Below are positions 12,201-25,539 of a stretch of 64,000 bases of DNA, piece after piece (position 1 is the stretch's first letter; each line of letters starts with the position of its first letter). Origin of the DNA: Diphasiastrum complanatum (Eukaryota; Streptophyta; Lycopodiopsida; Lycopodiales; Lycopodiaceae); the NCBI GenBank assembly GCA_029204225.1, contig CM055100.1, positions 61,272,600 through 61,336,599 of the forward strand, in the 5' to 3' direction. The translations under genes and the position numbers were made by a program. The notes under the pieces were generated by a model. The model searched no databases. It had not been told where the DNA came from and saw only the letters and a program-made list of their open reading frames with translations.

Positions 12201-15200
12201 AATGCATTTTTGTTGGCTATAGTAGTGAAAGCAAAGGCTGTAGGCTGTTCAATTTGAGCACTAACAAAATTATTGCTAGGCGTGATGTGCATTTTGATGA
12301 AAAGAATTCATTGGATGTGGCCCCAACTCATATCTTGAAGGGGGACAGCCCACATAGTGTGAATGTTGAAGTTTTTCCAGATTTGGTACCATCTTCTATT
12401 GCTGGAGATAAGGGGCAGCAATCAACCAGTTTCGACCTGCCCAACACCTCATCAAGTTTAGAGCCTAATGTTCATCAAGATAACATCATGATTCATTCCT
12501 TCTGAAGAAATGGAAATTGATTATATGAATGCCAGGAAAATTGTCACACATAGCAACGTTGTTCATTAGTATTAGCTTATTCACAACTTCACAGGTGGTC
12601 AGAACTCACAATCATATCCTTATAATATTTGGTCTTACATATCAAATATTCTGCTTCCTTTCTCTATTTCTTAAAAAATTTCTTTTGAAAAGCACAAAGG
12701 AATGTCTACAACAACTGGATTCAATTGTGAGAATAGGAAGAACCCTCGAAAGCTTATAAAATTTGAAGTGACTCATTTGAGAAAGAAGTCGATGAACCCA
12801 AAGAAATGAATAGAAAATCATGTCGGATTGATAAAACATCATCATCGATATCCATTAAGACCAATATGGTCTATGGGACCAATTAACAAAACCATGGTAC
12901 ATACCCTTCAATGCACACTAGCAAATCCGTAGAAACCAAATCAAGGTACAAAAATATTAACTAAATGTTTGTGATAGTTCCAAAAGGAGTTTATGTCTGC
13001 CATTTTGTTTAACTACAAAAATACCAAGCATATTGAGATTATCATGGCTGGAAAAACTAACTAAAGACTGAAGGAATAGTATCCCAATTTGACAAAGTAA
13101 CCATATTCTCTCTTTCCAACTTAATTCTTGGCTGCACCACCAACCAGTTTTTCATCTCAAAGTGTGTGAATCGGTACACATCCTCGAGATGGCCTGCTTT
13201 TTCTTCATTGATATATCTACCAAAAAATGTCTTAGAGTGACCACCTCGTCATTGGACTGAATCAATCTCTATAATGTTGCGATGCCCTCTACAAAGATTC
13301 CTTGCGAAAGGTGATAACATTTTTTTGTGCAAAAGGATTATAAATCATTGGTATTTCTTGGGCCATTCATTATACTGTATTTTCCAAAAAGAAAACCATT
13401 TTAGTATGTCAATCCACCATCCACTACCTAACTGAGGGAGCATGCGATTTTGAACCACTACTTTTGATAGTTTATCTTCTTGTAAACTATCGACCTTTTC
13501 AGGATAGTGAATGGTTCTTATCATAGCGACTGCCTCCAAAGGACGTAGATCGGTTTCAGTCAAGAGAATAGGATAAGAGATAGTTTGTTTCACTTCCAAA
13601 TAGGATGTTAAGAATCTCTTTTGCACTCATTCGACTTTAGCCCATTTGGAGCAAGGAATGCTGCCACTCCAAACCATTCACAAAGAAGAACCGGCATAAC
13701 CAAGGTTTCAAATAGACTCCTCTCATCATGCCATCTCCATAAATCTGTAAGTTGACAAGCTGCTTACATCCCAGAAAGGATCTTCAACCTCCTAGGAGCC
13801 TTTTGTCAACACATGAGCCCATTGAAGCTTTTTTGAAATTTTTTTTTCCTGAGTATTTGTATTCTTGGTTAACTTCAATAGGTGCAACATCAAAGTTCAA
13901 AGACCAAATGGGAAGTAAACAGTCAATACTAGAGTGCATTTTTCTAAAACCAGCTTGTGCCTTATTTCATCAGATGCTGTTCACTAATTTTCTAGCCACA
14001 TTATTTTGCAAAATATTTTGTTGTATATACTTTATAAAAATATATAGAAACAAGCAGAATATACTTGAGCAAAGTGGTCCTAGGGCATTAAATGCACAAA
14101 TATTTTGTGTCTTCTCCACGATGTAGAGATTGTGAATATGATGGAGTACAAGGGTCAATTAGGCATGAACCAAAAATCCAAGCATATAACTCATTCACCT
14201 TGTCAAAGATTCACATAGTGGCTATCACCTGCACTGAAGAACTGTCCCTTTATTCATTTCTAAGCTATATGAACTTAATATCAGGACTAACCACGGATCT
14301 GTATTCCAGCACATTCAATGCTTTTTAATTTATATTTACCCTAAATGCAAGAATAATCACATTAGGGTTTTATAGTTGGTGGATAAATTTTGTTAATATT
14401 TGTATTTCATAAGTCACTTACCTCAGGCTAAACCTAAGATGTATTCTACTCAGGAGACATGTTTCTGTTCCCACTAGTTGTACATGTTTGGAAGAAAAGG
14501 CACTAATGAACTCCCTTCCCACTCGTCATTCCTTTTACCAGGCAACTTGATTGGGCCTGGTAGTTGATGTTCCCTTTTCTTAAGAAGTGAGGCTACTATT
14601 AAAGCCAAAACAATTTTGGTTGTCTTTGAACCCGATATATTTCTGTGTCAATATGTGATGTTACAGAGCTTACACAAATCTTCTTGTATAATTTTGCAAT
14701 GTCAATGCATTAATGGTAAATCAATGTAGCTAAGCTCTGACATGAACATGCTCATTGAAACATTGGGACTGAGTAAAGGTTCGAGTCAGTCTGCTAAGAT
14801 TAAAACATTATCATGCTTTTGACTCGAACAGATCATATGAACTTTTACAGGTGGGTCTACCATCATTATTTTGCTATGTCTACGGCTATTATCGCCCTCA
14901 CATGGAGATTCCAAGGCGTTGAGCCTAACTGTACCCGCAAGCAGGTGTATTCCTGGCTGTTTATGTATTCTAACCTCTATGCACTTACATTGCGCGCTTG
15001 CTGAACTTCATGATTCATAGTCTCATATTAAGATAAAACTTGCAGTTTGGAGTGCATCTTTTCTTGGGATGGGCAGCATTGCAAGGTGTTACTATGCTTC
15101 TTCAAAATCGATACCAAAGACGACGACTTTACACTCAAATTGCTCTTGGCAAAGTAAGTCTTAGAAACATGAACTGCATGTACTTATAATATATATGAAG

Positions 15201-18200
15201 CTCAATCTTGTACATCCCTCAAGCCATATAAGGCTAGAATAAGCTCAAGATTCAGTTGACTTCCTAAGCATTTATTGCCCTTATCCATGGTTGTGGTATG
15301 TGACAAGTTTTTCTGTACAAATGAGCTATTTCTTTTAACATAGACAACAGCTTGAATGTTGTGTGAGCTCTGTTTTAGTAAGTGCTATTACTGTCCTATT
15401 TTTATAGTCCAGACCTGGATACAATGGCTTACAGGTTTTGTAAACTTTGTCTGAACTAGCTGCTTTGGTGCTACAGGCAGGGCGAATGGATGTTGTTTGG
15501 GGAGAAGCAGCAGGTGTGAAGGGCCAGCTTTGGATGCTCTATCCTGTGCTTTTCATCTTGCAGGTTAGGTGGAATACTTTGGCTCCAAGCTTTTAAGTTT
15601 TCTCTATAGTGCAGTTTTCTGTTTTCTACTGCATGTTATGGGTAGGAGGTAGTATTGTGTGTATTGCGAATGATAAATTTCATTCATTATCTTGGATCTT
15701 TCATTTGCTAACACGATTAGCTGGATATCTCCTGCCAAATATGGCACTATCTATGTGAAAATGAAATATGCTTTTGGGATAGTTAATCAGCCATAGTATC
15801 CGTACATTTAATTGGGATGTTTATTGATTAAAGTGCTACTATTGGTTCCCAAAAAGCAGGCTGGTGCCCTGCAGCACTAATGAGGTGAAGTGAAAGGTCA
15901 TAATGAGTATAATCATAGTTACATTAGCGATTCGAGAATTGCTGGGGGGTTGCAACACGTGGTTTGCAAAATTTGTTGTTGTGGAAATACATGCAAAATG
16001 GGTATCAGTAGAAAGGGAAAACATAGAAGATTTAGATCAAATGGGGTTCCAGTAGTTTCAAGTCCAATTCAGTTTGAGATTTCATTTAAAATAAATGAAA
16101 TATGTATGTTGTAAACTTGACCCAAATGCCATCAGATTAAATGGGTTTGCAATAATCACATTTGTGGGGGTCATTACTCTCTGTCATCATTGTACATTCA
16201 TTTTATCAGTGAAGTTATGTCTCATCCTGTTTTCTCAGTGTTTTGTGTGTCTTATTCGTCACTATTTGGTTTCAGAGCACTTTCTAGGGAGGTAAAAGGC
16301 AGGTGCTACTCTCTTCAGACATCAGGTTATCAGCTACTGTGGGTGCTGCTGCATAAATTGTTACAGTTTGCCCAAGTGGGAGAAGAATGCTAGTTTTTAA
16401 ATTTGTTAGCTTCATTATAGTCAAGAGACTCTTTTACAAATTTTCTGCTGAAGGGGACTTTGTATATTGTAGGGTAGGCGCCAAGAACTCCAGAAACTCA
16501 GAAAACTCCAGTCTTCCTAAGCTTTCCATTAAATAACTCTTTTTGGTATGATTGATCCAATATCCAGATGTTGAGATATTAAAGATCCAGTTTTTTAGTA
16601 GACAGTCGCAGTGTTTAATTTGTAGGGTAGTTGAGTAATCAAAGGTACTGACTACTCGACGAAGGAATTCGACAAGTCACAACCGAATGATCAAATAATA
16701 CGATCATTTGTATGTTTTTAGGATTTTTTGACCTTGGGGACTATAATAGGCACTTTGCTATTTGGGTTATGCATAAAAAGTGTTCACCTTGCATGGCAAA
16801 AAGCAGCCAAGCTAATATTGATTAGACCAGAATGTGCCATAGCTCCTTGAAACAGGAAATCAAGCACTTCTTGATGGTATCTTCACACATACTTTATTAA
16901 TTTGAAGCAAATGTACATAGATCAACAAGCAAACATGAGAGCTCTGCTGCAAGTCTCCTCCCAACCATAGCTGCATAGGAATATGATAGGGAATGCCTGG
17001 CAAGGCTCACACTATATCCCCTCAAGCAACCCTTAACCCTGACACATCCTTATGTCGACACATGGCAAACTCCATGCATAGTTGACACTTGCCACTTGGC
17101 AGCATAAAGCAAATAACAAAAGACAAAAAGCTATTTGCTAATATTACTACCTATATTGGGTAAAGACACAAGATGTATTTCTAAGTATTATAACAAGTTC
17201 TAATCTAGTAGAAGTGCGCCCACCTACTTGAATGAGTAATGAAAAACGACTTGATATAAATAGTAATGACCCCTAATAATACAACTTACTAAAAATAGTA
17301 ATGGCCCCCTAAAATAGCATGTAGGCATGGCCAAACTCACACTAAGGGGTACCAGATAAACATTAACTCCTAACAACTGGGTCTTCGGGTTGCTCCCAAA
17401 ACTGGGGATCCAACTGCCTATTTCCTGGCATTGAAGGATTTACCATCCAAGTAAATGACAGGAAATGACTGTCTTGGCCGAAAGGTTAGCATCCTAAAAC
17501 ACCTTCCTGCATTCGTCTACTTGCATGACAGTAAGATCATCATCTAGAAAAATGCGAGTCCCTTTAAGTTGGCTTTTAACCTTAAAATTGACCTTCTTAA
17601 AACAAATGACAAGTGTGGTATTATCTTTTTTCATACGGCATGCTCTCTCCACACCTTACTATGGTGGCTTAGTGGGTCTTCTAAAAATCTGTTGGCTTCT
17701 TGAAGGGCATCACAGTATCCGGAATACCCCTTACCCTCACATTATGTGCTTTTTGTTCTCTTAGCTTCTCCGCCGAAATAGTGGCAGCAATAACATTGGA
17801 GAAATTAGGAGAGGGCTTACGGTCTAAGATTTTGTGGACTCTAGAGACAACTTAAGGTCGAATATTGTGATCTTACTAATAGAAAAAAGTTCTTGGAAAT
17901 CTTAGAAATTAATTTACTAGACACCCTTTAGTAGTAGGGATGTTGTAGCATTTGGTCCATGCTCTGCATGATAAAGTTGACTGTCTAGGATTTTACGGAT
18001 GGACTCCAGAGACAACTTAAGGTCACATTTTGTAATCTTATCAAAGGAAGCATACTAGAGACCCTTCATTAGTAGGGAATTGGGATATTGTAGTATTTCT
18101 GCATGATAAAGTTGATAGTCTAAGTTTTTGTGGATGGACTCCATGGGGTTGATTGAAGCTTGCAGGTCTCCTTCTTATGCCGGGTAATGTCCTAGACATA

Positions 18201-19989
18201 TCATCAATATATAAACATCCGTCGGGAGTCCTCTTGCACCATCATCAAAGCCCACTGGAATCTTCCCACCATAGTTGCAGCGAAACGCGTTTCGCTGGGT
18301 TCGTGTTTCTCCGAAGCGCGTCTCGAACCGCGAAACGTGCAAAATTTTTAATTAATTAATTATTTTTTTTTGGGAAAAATAGCTTATGGCTGACATTTTT
18401 TGAGGGGAGCAATGGTCAAACCAGCATTTTGCCTCCCAGATTTGTAGTAGATAGGGCACAAACAGATAAAAGTTAGTAGCTACAGTTGGGGGCATAAATA
18501 TTGGGCCCTTATCGGCGCGCATTTGGACTCCATTTTTATCTTAGGGGGGGTGCAGGCAGGGCAGCGCCCCCCCTGCTACTGTCGCCGGGGGGGTCCAGGG
18601 GGTTTAGGGTTTAGGGTCATCTCTGTCCCGCTGGAATCATCTGTGATCGTAAAGAACAGGCTAGAGGTTAGTTTGAATTTTTATCCTTGACAGAACCCAA
18701 CATGGATTAATGCACCTAAACTTGACCGAATTGTATCAGAAATGCTCGACAAACTACATAGTAATAACTTAATAGAACTTTCATCTGATACCCATATTGC
18801 CCAAAAAAGATGAAAAACACACACACGCAACACACACACACACATACACGTTTCTGAGTGTTTTTACAAAAAATAACGCGATTCTGGACCGCGTTTTGGA
18901 ATCAGAGTGCAACTATGCTTCCCACTACCATAGCATCCAAATATTCATTCTCTCCCAAGAAAATTCTATTATTTACATTTCAAAGCATATTATGTGAAGA
19001 ATTCAAACCAATGCAGGTTACTAGATGCGTGGCAATAGAATTAAGAAACCAACGGCTGAACTGGAAGACAACGACATCCTGAAGGCACATTCATTGTTAT
19101 CAACAGAAATATTTCATGAGATGTTCTTTTCTTTTGATGATAGTATCCCTTTCTATAATCTCTTGCAAAGGGGCCAGACTCCTTTGAATAGTGACCTGTA
19201 GATCATCAGTTATGATTCTTTTTTATTTTAGTAGGCACATTGAGGGACTTAAGTTTTCGCTGCATCAGTTTTTTGCTTTTGTGACTTTGATGTTTTCCAT
19301 TTCTAGCATCAGTTTCAGCTTCTTCAATTTTATATAGACCGTTCGGATATTGTCTTTTGCAGATTTGGATATTCATACCATAGGTGTTAAGAAGAGCTAG
19401 CTGGACTTTGCATTTGCACCAGTATTTTGATTTTTAATTTAGCAACATAATTATGGAGATTGTTATTCTGCCAATACTTTGCACTCATTTCATCAGTAAA
19501 GTTGTACCTTTACTGGTTTTCACTGTTCTGTTTGTTTTGGTGGTCATCATTGAGTTTAAATGTTCAATTAAGCAGGATGTTCATGCACGACAAGTAACTT
19601 AAATGGATGCTGTCATTTGAGGTTTCATTTGCAATGTTGTCCCTAGAAGGCAGGATAATAATGACTTAGACTGCTTTTCGCAAAAAAGGAAGTGTTGAAT
19701 CCTGTGTTATATCCAGGGGCTTGAGTTCATTTTGGGATTGCTTCTGGTAAGGAACTCGATCCAAGAACGTGTGAGCGAGTGGCAGGTCAGTGGCTTTTAT
19801 GTGACAATTGTGATTGTGGTCAACATTGTACTAACTGTATCTTTATTATTTCTTGCTAATTTTTGACAAATTTGCATGCAACAGAGGTTGGTTTGCGGCT
19901 TGCTGTTCTTGACAATGGCTGTTGGAAACTTTTCCAACACAGTAGCAACCGTTGTAGCCAAGGAAAGGATGAAGAGCAAAATAAAATAG
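9299..19989 (+). CDS. TMEM120/TMPIT-like membrane protein, 3' seven exons
   Basis: Seven exons join in frame: 9299-9403, 10750-10829, 14851-14944, 15046-15153, 15477-15563, 19717-19785 and 19885-19989 (TAG). They give 215 residues. Every intron has GT/AG ends. Signature blocks, in order, are TALLFLAFPSFLLLF, NGCLPSLPIQLYE, LRENVLRVNGSDIRPW, WVYHHYFAM, MLLQNRYQRRRLYTQIALGK, RMDVVWGEAAGVKGQLW and AVGNFSNTVATVV. This matches the multi-pass half of the plant TMPIT (TMEM120) family, nuclear-envelope/ER membrane proteins whose biochemical role is unsettled. Plant members have about 130 further N-terminal residues with a coiled coil. Those exons were not found and may lie left of the window. Introns of 4.0 and 4.2 kb carry transposon relics. 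AATAAA lies at 20036-20041, about 50 nt after the stop. Confidence 0.9.
9690..9880. repeat. Degenerate tandem duplication in TMEM120 intron
   Basis: A block with AGATTTGCCCCATGGAAAAT and then CATTGCTCTCTCTTG recurs about 120 bases later as AGATTTGCTCCATGGAAAAA and CAGTGCTCTCTCTTG. It is a diverged two-copy tandem repeat. Confidence 0.5.
11640..11925 (+). mobile_element. hAT-family relic with 3' terminus (in TMEM120 intron)
   Basis: The right edge reads GATTCGTTGATGCAACTATG and ends at 11925. This is the inverted CATAGTTGCA terminus shared with the elements at 18270 and 51661. The subterminal GATACCCATGTTGCATGT with an A-rich run also matches the right subterminal region of both. A diverged reverse-oriented copy lies at 15914-16160. 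The left end is not recognised, so this is probably truncated. Confidence 0.55.
12171..12505 (+). pseudogene. Ty1/copia pol fragment (end of integrase region)
   Basis: The frame reads LDDKGVKCIFVGYSSESKG, then LFNLSTNKIIARRDVHFDE. This is the conserved block after the copia integrase core (typically KLD..G..CIFVGY...KGYR...P....II.SRDV.F.E). A low-complexity linker follows, then a TGA at 12503-12505. It sits inside the 4.0-kb TMEM120 intron in the sense orientation. No flanking LTR is recognised. Confidence 0.75.
12506..14850. other. Intron sequence without recognised features
   Basis: This is the rest of the TMEM120 intron that ends at 14850. A minus-strand frame at 13345-13626 (93 codons) matches no family I recognise. 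No exon-like block of the TMEM120 family occurs here. Confidence 0.4.
15914..16160 (-). mobile_element. hAT-family relic, inverted copy of 11640-11925
   Basis: It starts CATAGTTACATTAGCGATTC and continues through ATACATGCAAAATGGGTATC. Its reverse complement aligns with the relic at 11640-11925, including TTTAATCTGATGGCA and GGGTCAAGTTTACA. The two are opposite-oriented members of one nonautonomous hAT-like family, in two different introns of the same gene. Confidence 0.6.
16161..18269. other. TMEM120 intron sequence, no element recognised
   Basis: This middle part of the 4.2-kb intron shows no coding block. Two weakly similar short stretches around 17820-17890 and 17990-18060 share ACTCCAGAGACAACTTAAGGTC, suggesting an old local duplication. 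Confidence 0.4.
18270..18917. mobile_element. Short nonautonomous hAT element with 8-bp TSD
   Basis: The element starts CATAGTTGCAGCGAAACGCG and ends GTGCAACTATG, so its termini are inverted copies (CATAGTTGCA). It is flanked by the direct repeat CTTCCCAC at 18262-18269 and 18918-18925, the 8-bp target duplication typical of hAT insertions. It is 648 bp long with no transposase. Its right subterminal sequence (ATACCCATATTGCCCAAAAA) matches that of the 5.2-kb hAT element at 51661-56866. Inside are palindromic GAAACGCGTTTC, a G/C-rich patch, and TTTAGGG twice at 18603-18616. It lies in the TMEM120 intron 15564-19716. Confidence 0.88.
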
Positions 19990-22600
19990 ATGGTGTTTGC
20001 AATATATTTCATCCACCAATTTTGCAGGCCCAAAAAATAAAGTCATAAAAATGTTTCTTTGTCTCTTATGATGAGTAAGGTGGTGATTGCAGCCAAAATG
20101 CTGCACAAGTTTCTGCTACTGATTTGTGGTTGGGATTAAGTTTTTTTGACTCATCCTGATGATTCAAATTAAATAGCTTTGTCGGTCACCCTTTGTTTGA
20201 GAGCACTTTGCAGCGAAGTTTCGCAAGTTCTGGAAACATATAAGACTGCATTGCTAGTCTCCACAAAATCTTGTTCAATAAATAATACAAGAGGTTGATA
20301 GCCTTAGTAGTCGGTAGTAGTGTTTCACTCAAACTGTCAATCTTATCTGCTGCAATTTTTTTCCGTACAGTAACTGTTATATATTTGGTGATGTATGACT
20401 AAGTCATCATTATTGAACTTTTTATTCGTGAGTGTTCAGTGCATACATGTGAGTATGCATGCCTGCATCTCGTTTGATTTTAAATGTCGAATATGATGTT
20501 ATGTAGCACATTTCAACATCTTTGTTATTTCAGTTTATCCAATTACAGTCTCATGAAGAAAATCATTGATTTTAACATCCTTAAAAGTTTCTACATTCTG
20601 CTAGAGGGGTTTCCCAGATGCTTCTTATAGTCTTTGGCACTAAGCCTTGGTTCCTAGTCTCTAGTTAAGACCAGAAAGGAATGAAGTTATGTAAAGTATG
20701 TAAGAGTTGCTTGCTTCTAAAATATGAAGACTAGTTACAAATTTCCTGTAGAGAAAGGAAATGGTCAAAAGATTCATGCTTGAAGTTATATGAGAAGAAG
20801 CTCTTTACCTGTGGGGCCAATTCGGGACCGTCTTAAGAGTAGCTTTATTGTAAGAACATGGGGATTATTACAACAAACCTTCCTAGTGAGCAATGTTGTC
20901 AAGGTCAAGAGCTTAACAAGTTCTGACCTTGTTTTCATATTTTGGAATCAAGATGTTTACAGTGTGTTATGAAGAAATGTTTGACCCAAAACCAGAAAAG
21001 AGAAAAATTCAAAGAAAATAGATCAGATTTATTTTTGGATATTAGGAAGATTGTGAAACTTGCAAGCTGCTTGACATGTGAGATTGGCAAGTTGCTTGAC
21101 GCATAAAACATAGGAATTGATTCTCAATGAGGAAGAGAATAGAATGTGCTCTCCTACAAAACTTTGGAATGCCTTACTTTTTGAAATCTACAATCGAAAG
21201 CAGAACTCTCACATAATTTCAGGGGAAAAAGATAGTAAATGCATCTCTACATATATTGTCATATGTTCGAACTTAACGGTGAGATTTAGCATGCATAGTT
21301 GCAAGTCAATCAACTCTTTATTGAAAAATCTCAAAGTAAATATATCAAAGAGACTAAAGAAACAATTTATGAGACTTCATACTTTAGCTTTGGTGGAAGC
21401 AGAGTCTAAGAAATGGTTTATACATACCCAAACTGCATTTCAATTGGGACTTGTCAACCAATCCATGACATAATTTTAGGATATCTAAATGGTCCTTGCA
21501 TCATGGTTAAGACAACACAATGGACCCAAAAGTTCAACATAGAGAAAAAGTGTGAAAGTTACAAAACTAGACCATAGAACTTTTGTCTGAAATTAAAAGG
21601 AGCTATACTAAGTAAAAAACCAACACAAAATGGCTTAAAATATGTGGTAGAATGACCATGATAGCATGCAACGCCTTCAAAGTTTTCAAAGCAAGCAAAC
21701 CAACCCAACCAATTCTAGATTTGATAGATTTGGTCCCCAAGCTATGGACCAATAGCATCAACTCAAAGATAAAGAGGTGAGAGATCAATCCAACAACATG
21801 TAGCTACAAGCTCACAAATGAAGTGTTACATGATGAAGCCTATGAATATACTTATACCCTCCAAGGCCTTCCCCCAACTAGAGAGTGACCCAACTAGGGA
21901 GTAGATTGATAAACCTCACTAGGACACATCAGTAGCTACTAGTGATGTAGATCAGTCGTCTTGCTCTGTCCCTATGGATTTGAATACCCAGACAATAGTG
22001 AGCTTTACCCATATCGGTCATGTCGAATTAAGAAGACAACATCTGTTTAGCATTCTTCACCAGATTGGTACTGTTGCTGAAAAGCAACGTACAAGATGAT
22101 GATAATGAAGGAATGCTGCACTGACTTGAAATAAACATTAGAATTGGCAATGCTTGGTTGGAAACCGTGTTGGATGAGGAATGTGTTGATTCTCTGAAAC
22201 CAAGCCTTGGCTGATTGTTTCGTCCTCCATCAAAGACTCACAAGCTCGTTATTCCAAGAGAGGCTCAAAGAAGCAACCAAAGAAGAAGGCGGTCAAAGAA
22301 TTCGACTCCAATCAGAAGTAGTCACAGAAACCAAGCCCGAATCAGAATCAACAATTTGCTCAGAACAAGAAGATGATGTAAATACTGCAAAAGGATGAAT
22401 CACGAGATCCAGGACTGCCGACGAATCCTCAAATTCATTTTTAAGGTCACCAGTTGGAAGTAGAAGATAACATGACCAGTGGTTAGCATTGCGTAAGGAC
22501 TAATCCCACTTCTTGGATTGATATTACATTGAGAAGTTGAATATAATATATTGGCACTTGTTATAGTTGTGTTGTTGCTTTCTGTCATTCTATTTGTTTG
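19990..22600. other. No gene recognised downstream of TMEM120
   Basis: After the TMEM120 poly(A) signal the DNA is AT-rich. A 118-codon frame at 21117-21473 (+) resembles no known family. Nothing here is called as a gene. Confidence 0.4.
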
Positions 22601-22619
22601 GGATTATAAGCATGATATA

Positions 22620-24290
22620 GAGGATAGGGTCTTGATGAACAAGCCCTAAAGTGCCTTATGGAGTACATGATGCTTCATACCTTCGAGAACGCATCCTTTG
22701 GGCTGTAGCATATAAATGTCTTCTTCGATGACTTTGTTCAGATAAGTTGTCTGTACATCGAGTTGATGTACTTCGAGGTCGGTTGCTGCTAGTTAATGTG
22801 ATAACAAAACCGATTCACTACTATCACAAGTACAGCTATACTATCATTCACATGTGCAAAAAAATAAATGATGGTTGGATTGTTATGCCAGTATTTAGAA
22901 TCAGAAACTTAAATCATAATAAGCGAGAATAACAGACTCAATAGAACAAGATATAAATAGCAAAAGTACTATATATTGAAGATGATGAATTACAGATGCT
23001 TGATGCTTCCGCTGTCTACTATGATAATAGTGCATCTTATTATGTTATAAATTTTGCTCTTACACAGATTATAATCACGATAGCTTATTACTAATCAGTC
23101 TATGCCTATGGCAGAATAGAAAGAGGAGAAGAAAAAGAATAATGACCTTGAAATTACTTCTTAACAACTTGAAATTGTTATGATCTATTGATCTATTTAC
23201 AGTTTTTGATGGCACAACCCTAATGGAATGTGTCGTTTGTCCACATAGTAGGTGCCATGTGGGACTACGAGATTGGACCAGAAATGTAGTAGATAAGGCT
23301 CCACTATTCAATATGTTTTAGTGGAGTTTGGAACTCTTGACAGTCCATCGACTTTTGGTCGATTCGAATTTTGTTTGATGACAAACGTGGTGATTGTCGT
23401 GATAGCTTTGTTCATTTTTTATAGGCATAGTCATACATTAGAGGAAAAATTATTCTGCAAAGCCCGATAGTTTGTTGTTATACTTCAATTTCATTACCAT
23501 CGTATCCTCTTTCCTTCTTCCAATAGTACGTAGAGTACCTCCTTGATGCTTCTACTAGTTCCATTAGGTAGTTGATGCCAATGCCTCTAATCTTGAATAC
23601 TTCTCCATTTGCTTGTGAAATAGAGATCCCATTATCCAACTCCTTTAGATGATTGAACCAATTTCAATTGGCCGTCATGTGTCTAATGGCTCCAAGCTCA
23701 ATATATCATGTCTGATCATGATAATGTTGAAATGAATATGCCCAAATCGTCAATTGCTTCCTCATTGACAAGATGCCCAACTACTAGGCTTGTCCTTGCT
23801 AGATTCCAAGAAGTATTTTCGGCATTCACTCTTTCAATGGCCCTTCTTTCCATGAGAGAATCATTGCTCCTTCTCCTTGCCCTTGCTAGGCGAAGCTTTA
23901 TCATCTTGAGAGTTGAAATTATGTTGCTTTTTCTTATTCTTGTCCTTGCCATTGGCTTGTCTTTGACACATCACTAAAGCCTGATAATCGACATTGTCAA
24001 ATTGAGCTTTGACCACTTCTCGTTGTTGTTCCTCCTACATCAAGATTTCTATAAGCTCATCAAAGGTAGGCACTCTCTCCCTTGATGTTATCCTGCTCAC
24101 AAACATTTAATAGGATTCTTTGATACTTCACAAGACATTGTGCACGAGACATCAAGAATTTGCTCGCCAATGGAATGTAGTTCATCGCTCAACATCTTGA
24201 TTAGAGTCAAATAAGCCTGAATACACTCTCCTTGTTTCATAGACATAAGTAACCTAAGCTTGCTCTTCACATGCTCACTCACACATGTGG
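22620..24290 (-). pseudogene. Ty1/copia polyprotein relic (gag, protease edge, RT)
   Basis: On the minus strand, from 24282 downward, a gag block reads MSMKQGECIQAYLTLIKMLS followed by DELHSIGEQILD, a copia UBN2-type gag. Near 23560-23700 a protease-like edge reads ELGAIRHMTAN, then KELDNGISISQANGEVFKIR. Near 22640-22790 a reverse transcriptase block reads HQLDVQTTYLN, then EEDIYMLQPKG. The order is correct for copia, but most of pol is missing and stops abound. No function remains. Confidence 0.7.
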
Positions 24291-24720
24291 AATTTAAATA
24301 TGCACATAATTATATGATTAATCAAGCTAATATTTGTGTTTTCTCACATCTCGGACAAGTGCTTAAAAATGGACTTATGCAAAAACTTGCATAAATTGAT
24401 GTGAAATATTGTTGCCTGCAAGCAAGGTAAAAACAAAAAGGAGGACCACATTGTCATCACCAAGGAATGGATTCCCAAGGAGTAACATGAGGATTTTTTT
24501 CAGTTTGGCTTTGAAGTGTGCGCTAGGAATTGGCTGATTGAGGCACCTAATTTGTGGCTATGAAAAAACACACATCCTAGTTATGCTGCCACAGCTAGGA
24601 GTTGGCTCACAAAGCAAAAGCTAGTTTTCGTCAATAGTTCTTAGCTAAATGCACTTTAGAGCACCTTTCCATGTCCAACCCCTCACCCGGGCTGTCTGAC
24701 GTCAAGCAACAACATGGGTT
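24239..24720. repeat. Dispersed repeat C, copy 1
   Basis: This block is a diverged direct repeat of 32751-33250. Shared stretches include CCTAAGCTTGCTCTTCACAT, GGAATTTAAATATGCACATA, and AAAAACACACATC then TATGCTGCCACAGCT. It overlaps the minus-strand copia gag fragment at its left end and probably belongs to that element. Both copies are followed by GA-rich microsatellites. Confidence 0.75.
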
Positions 24721-24809
24721 GCTCAACGGGTGAGAATTCATAGAAAGAGAAGTTTCTAGAAAGAGAGAAAGGTATAAAAGGGCAAGAGAGAAAAGGAGAG
24801 GCTTGCATC

Positions 24810-24981
<172 letters not shown>

Positions 24982-25539
24982 CTGTTTTTTATATTTTAGG
25001 ATTTTTTTAGGTTTCAGGGGAAAAATAGCAATAATGTGAGTTGAAAATAAGAAGAAATACCCTGATGCATTTATTCATAGAAAAAACTAGTAGGTACATT
25101 GATGAAAAAGATATATACACCCTGAAGGGGAAGTTTAAGCAAAACTAAGCTCAAACAAGGGCGAAGCTTGCAGTAAAGCTAAGATTAATCCAAATCCTTG
25201 CATTAAAAATAAAAGTGCATAAACTATGATGATGTCAGTGGGGGTCTGCCAACCGATTGTAGCAGATCATAAAAGTGAAGAGGTGGTGAGTCGGCTAATG
25301 AAGGGAGATGAGAAGTAGCAGACCCAGCCACCGTCGCCCATTGTAGGATTGATAGGGCCTAAGCACGTTGCAGGGCAATGGAAATACGTTGTTTGAAAGA
25401 AGCCAGGAGAATAGAACCAAGAATACCTTGACGCTCCGCTGCTTGATGAGAACACATGTGAAGAAAATCCTCAAAGCATCGATGCAAGGTGTCATAAGTC
25501 TCAATTGCCAGGGGAAGGAAAGCATCAGTGGGGTGCCTG

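Noticed and set aside
15840-16393. Short frames in the TMEM120 intron as extra exons
   Set aside because: They lie in a hAT relic, and the flanking exons 15477-15563 and 19717-19785 join in phase without them.
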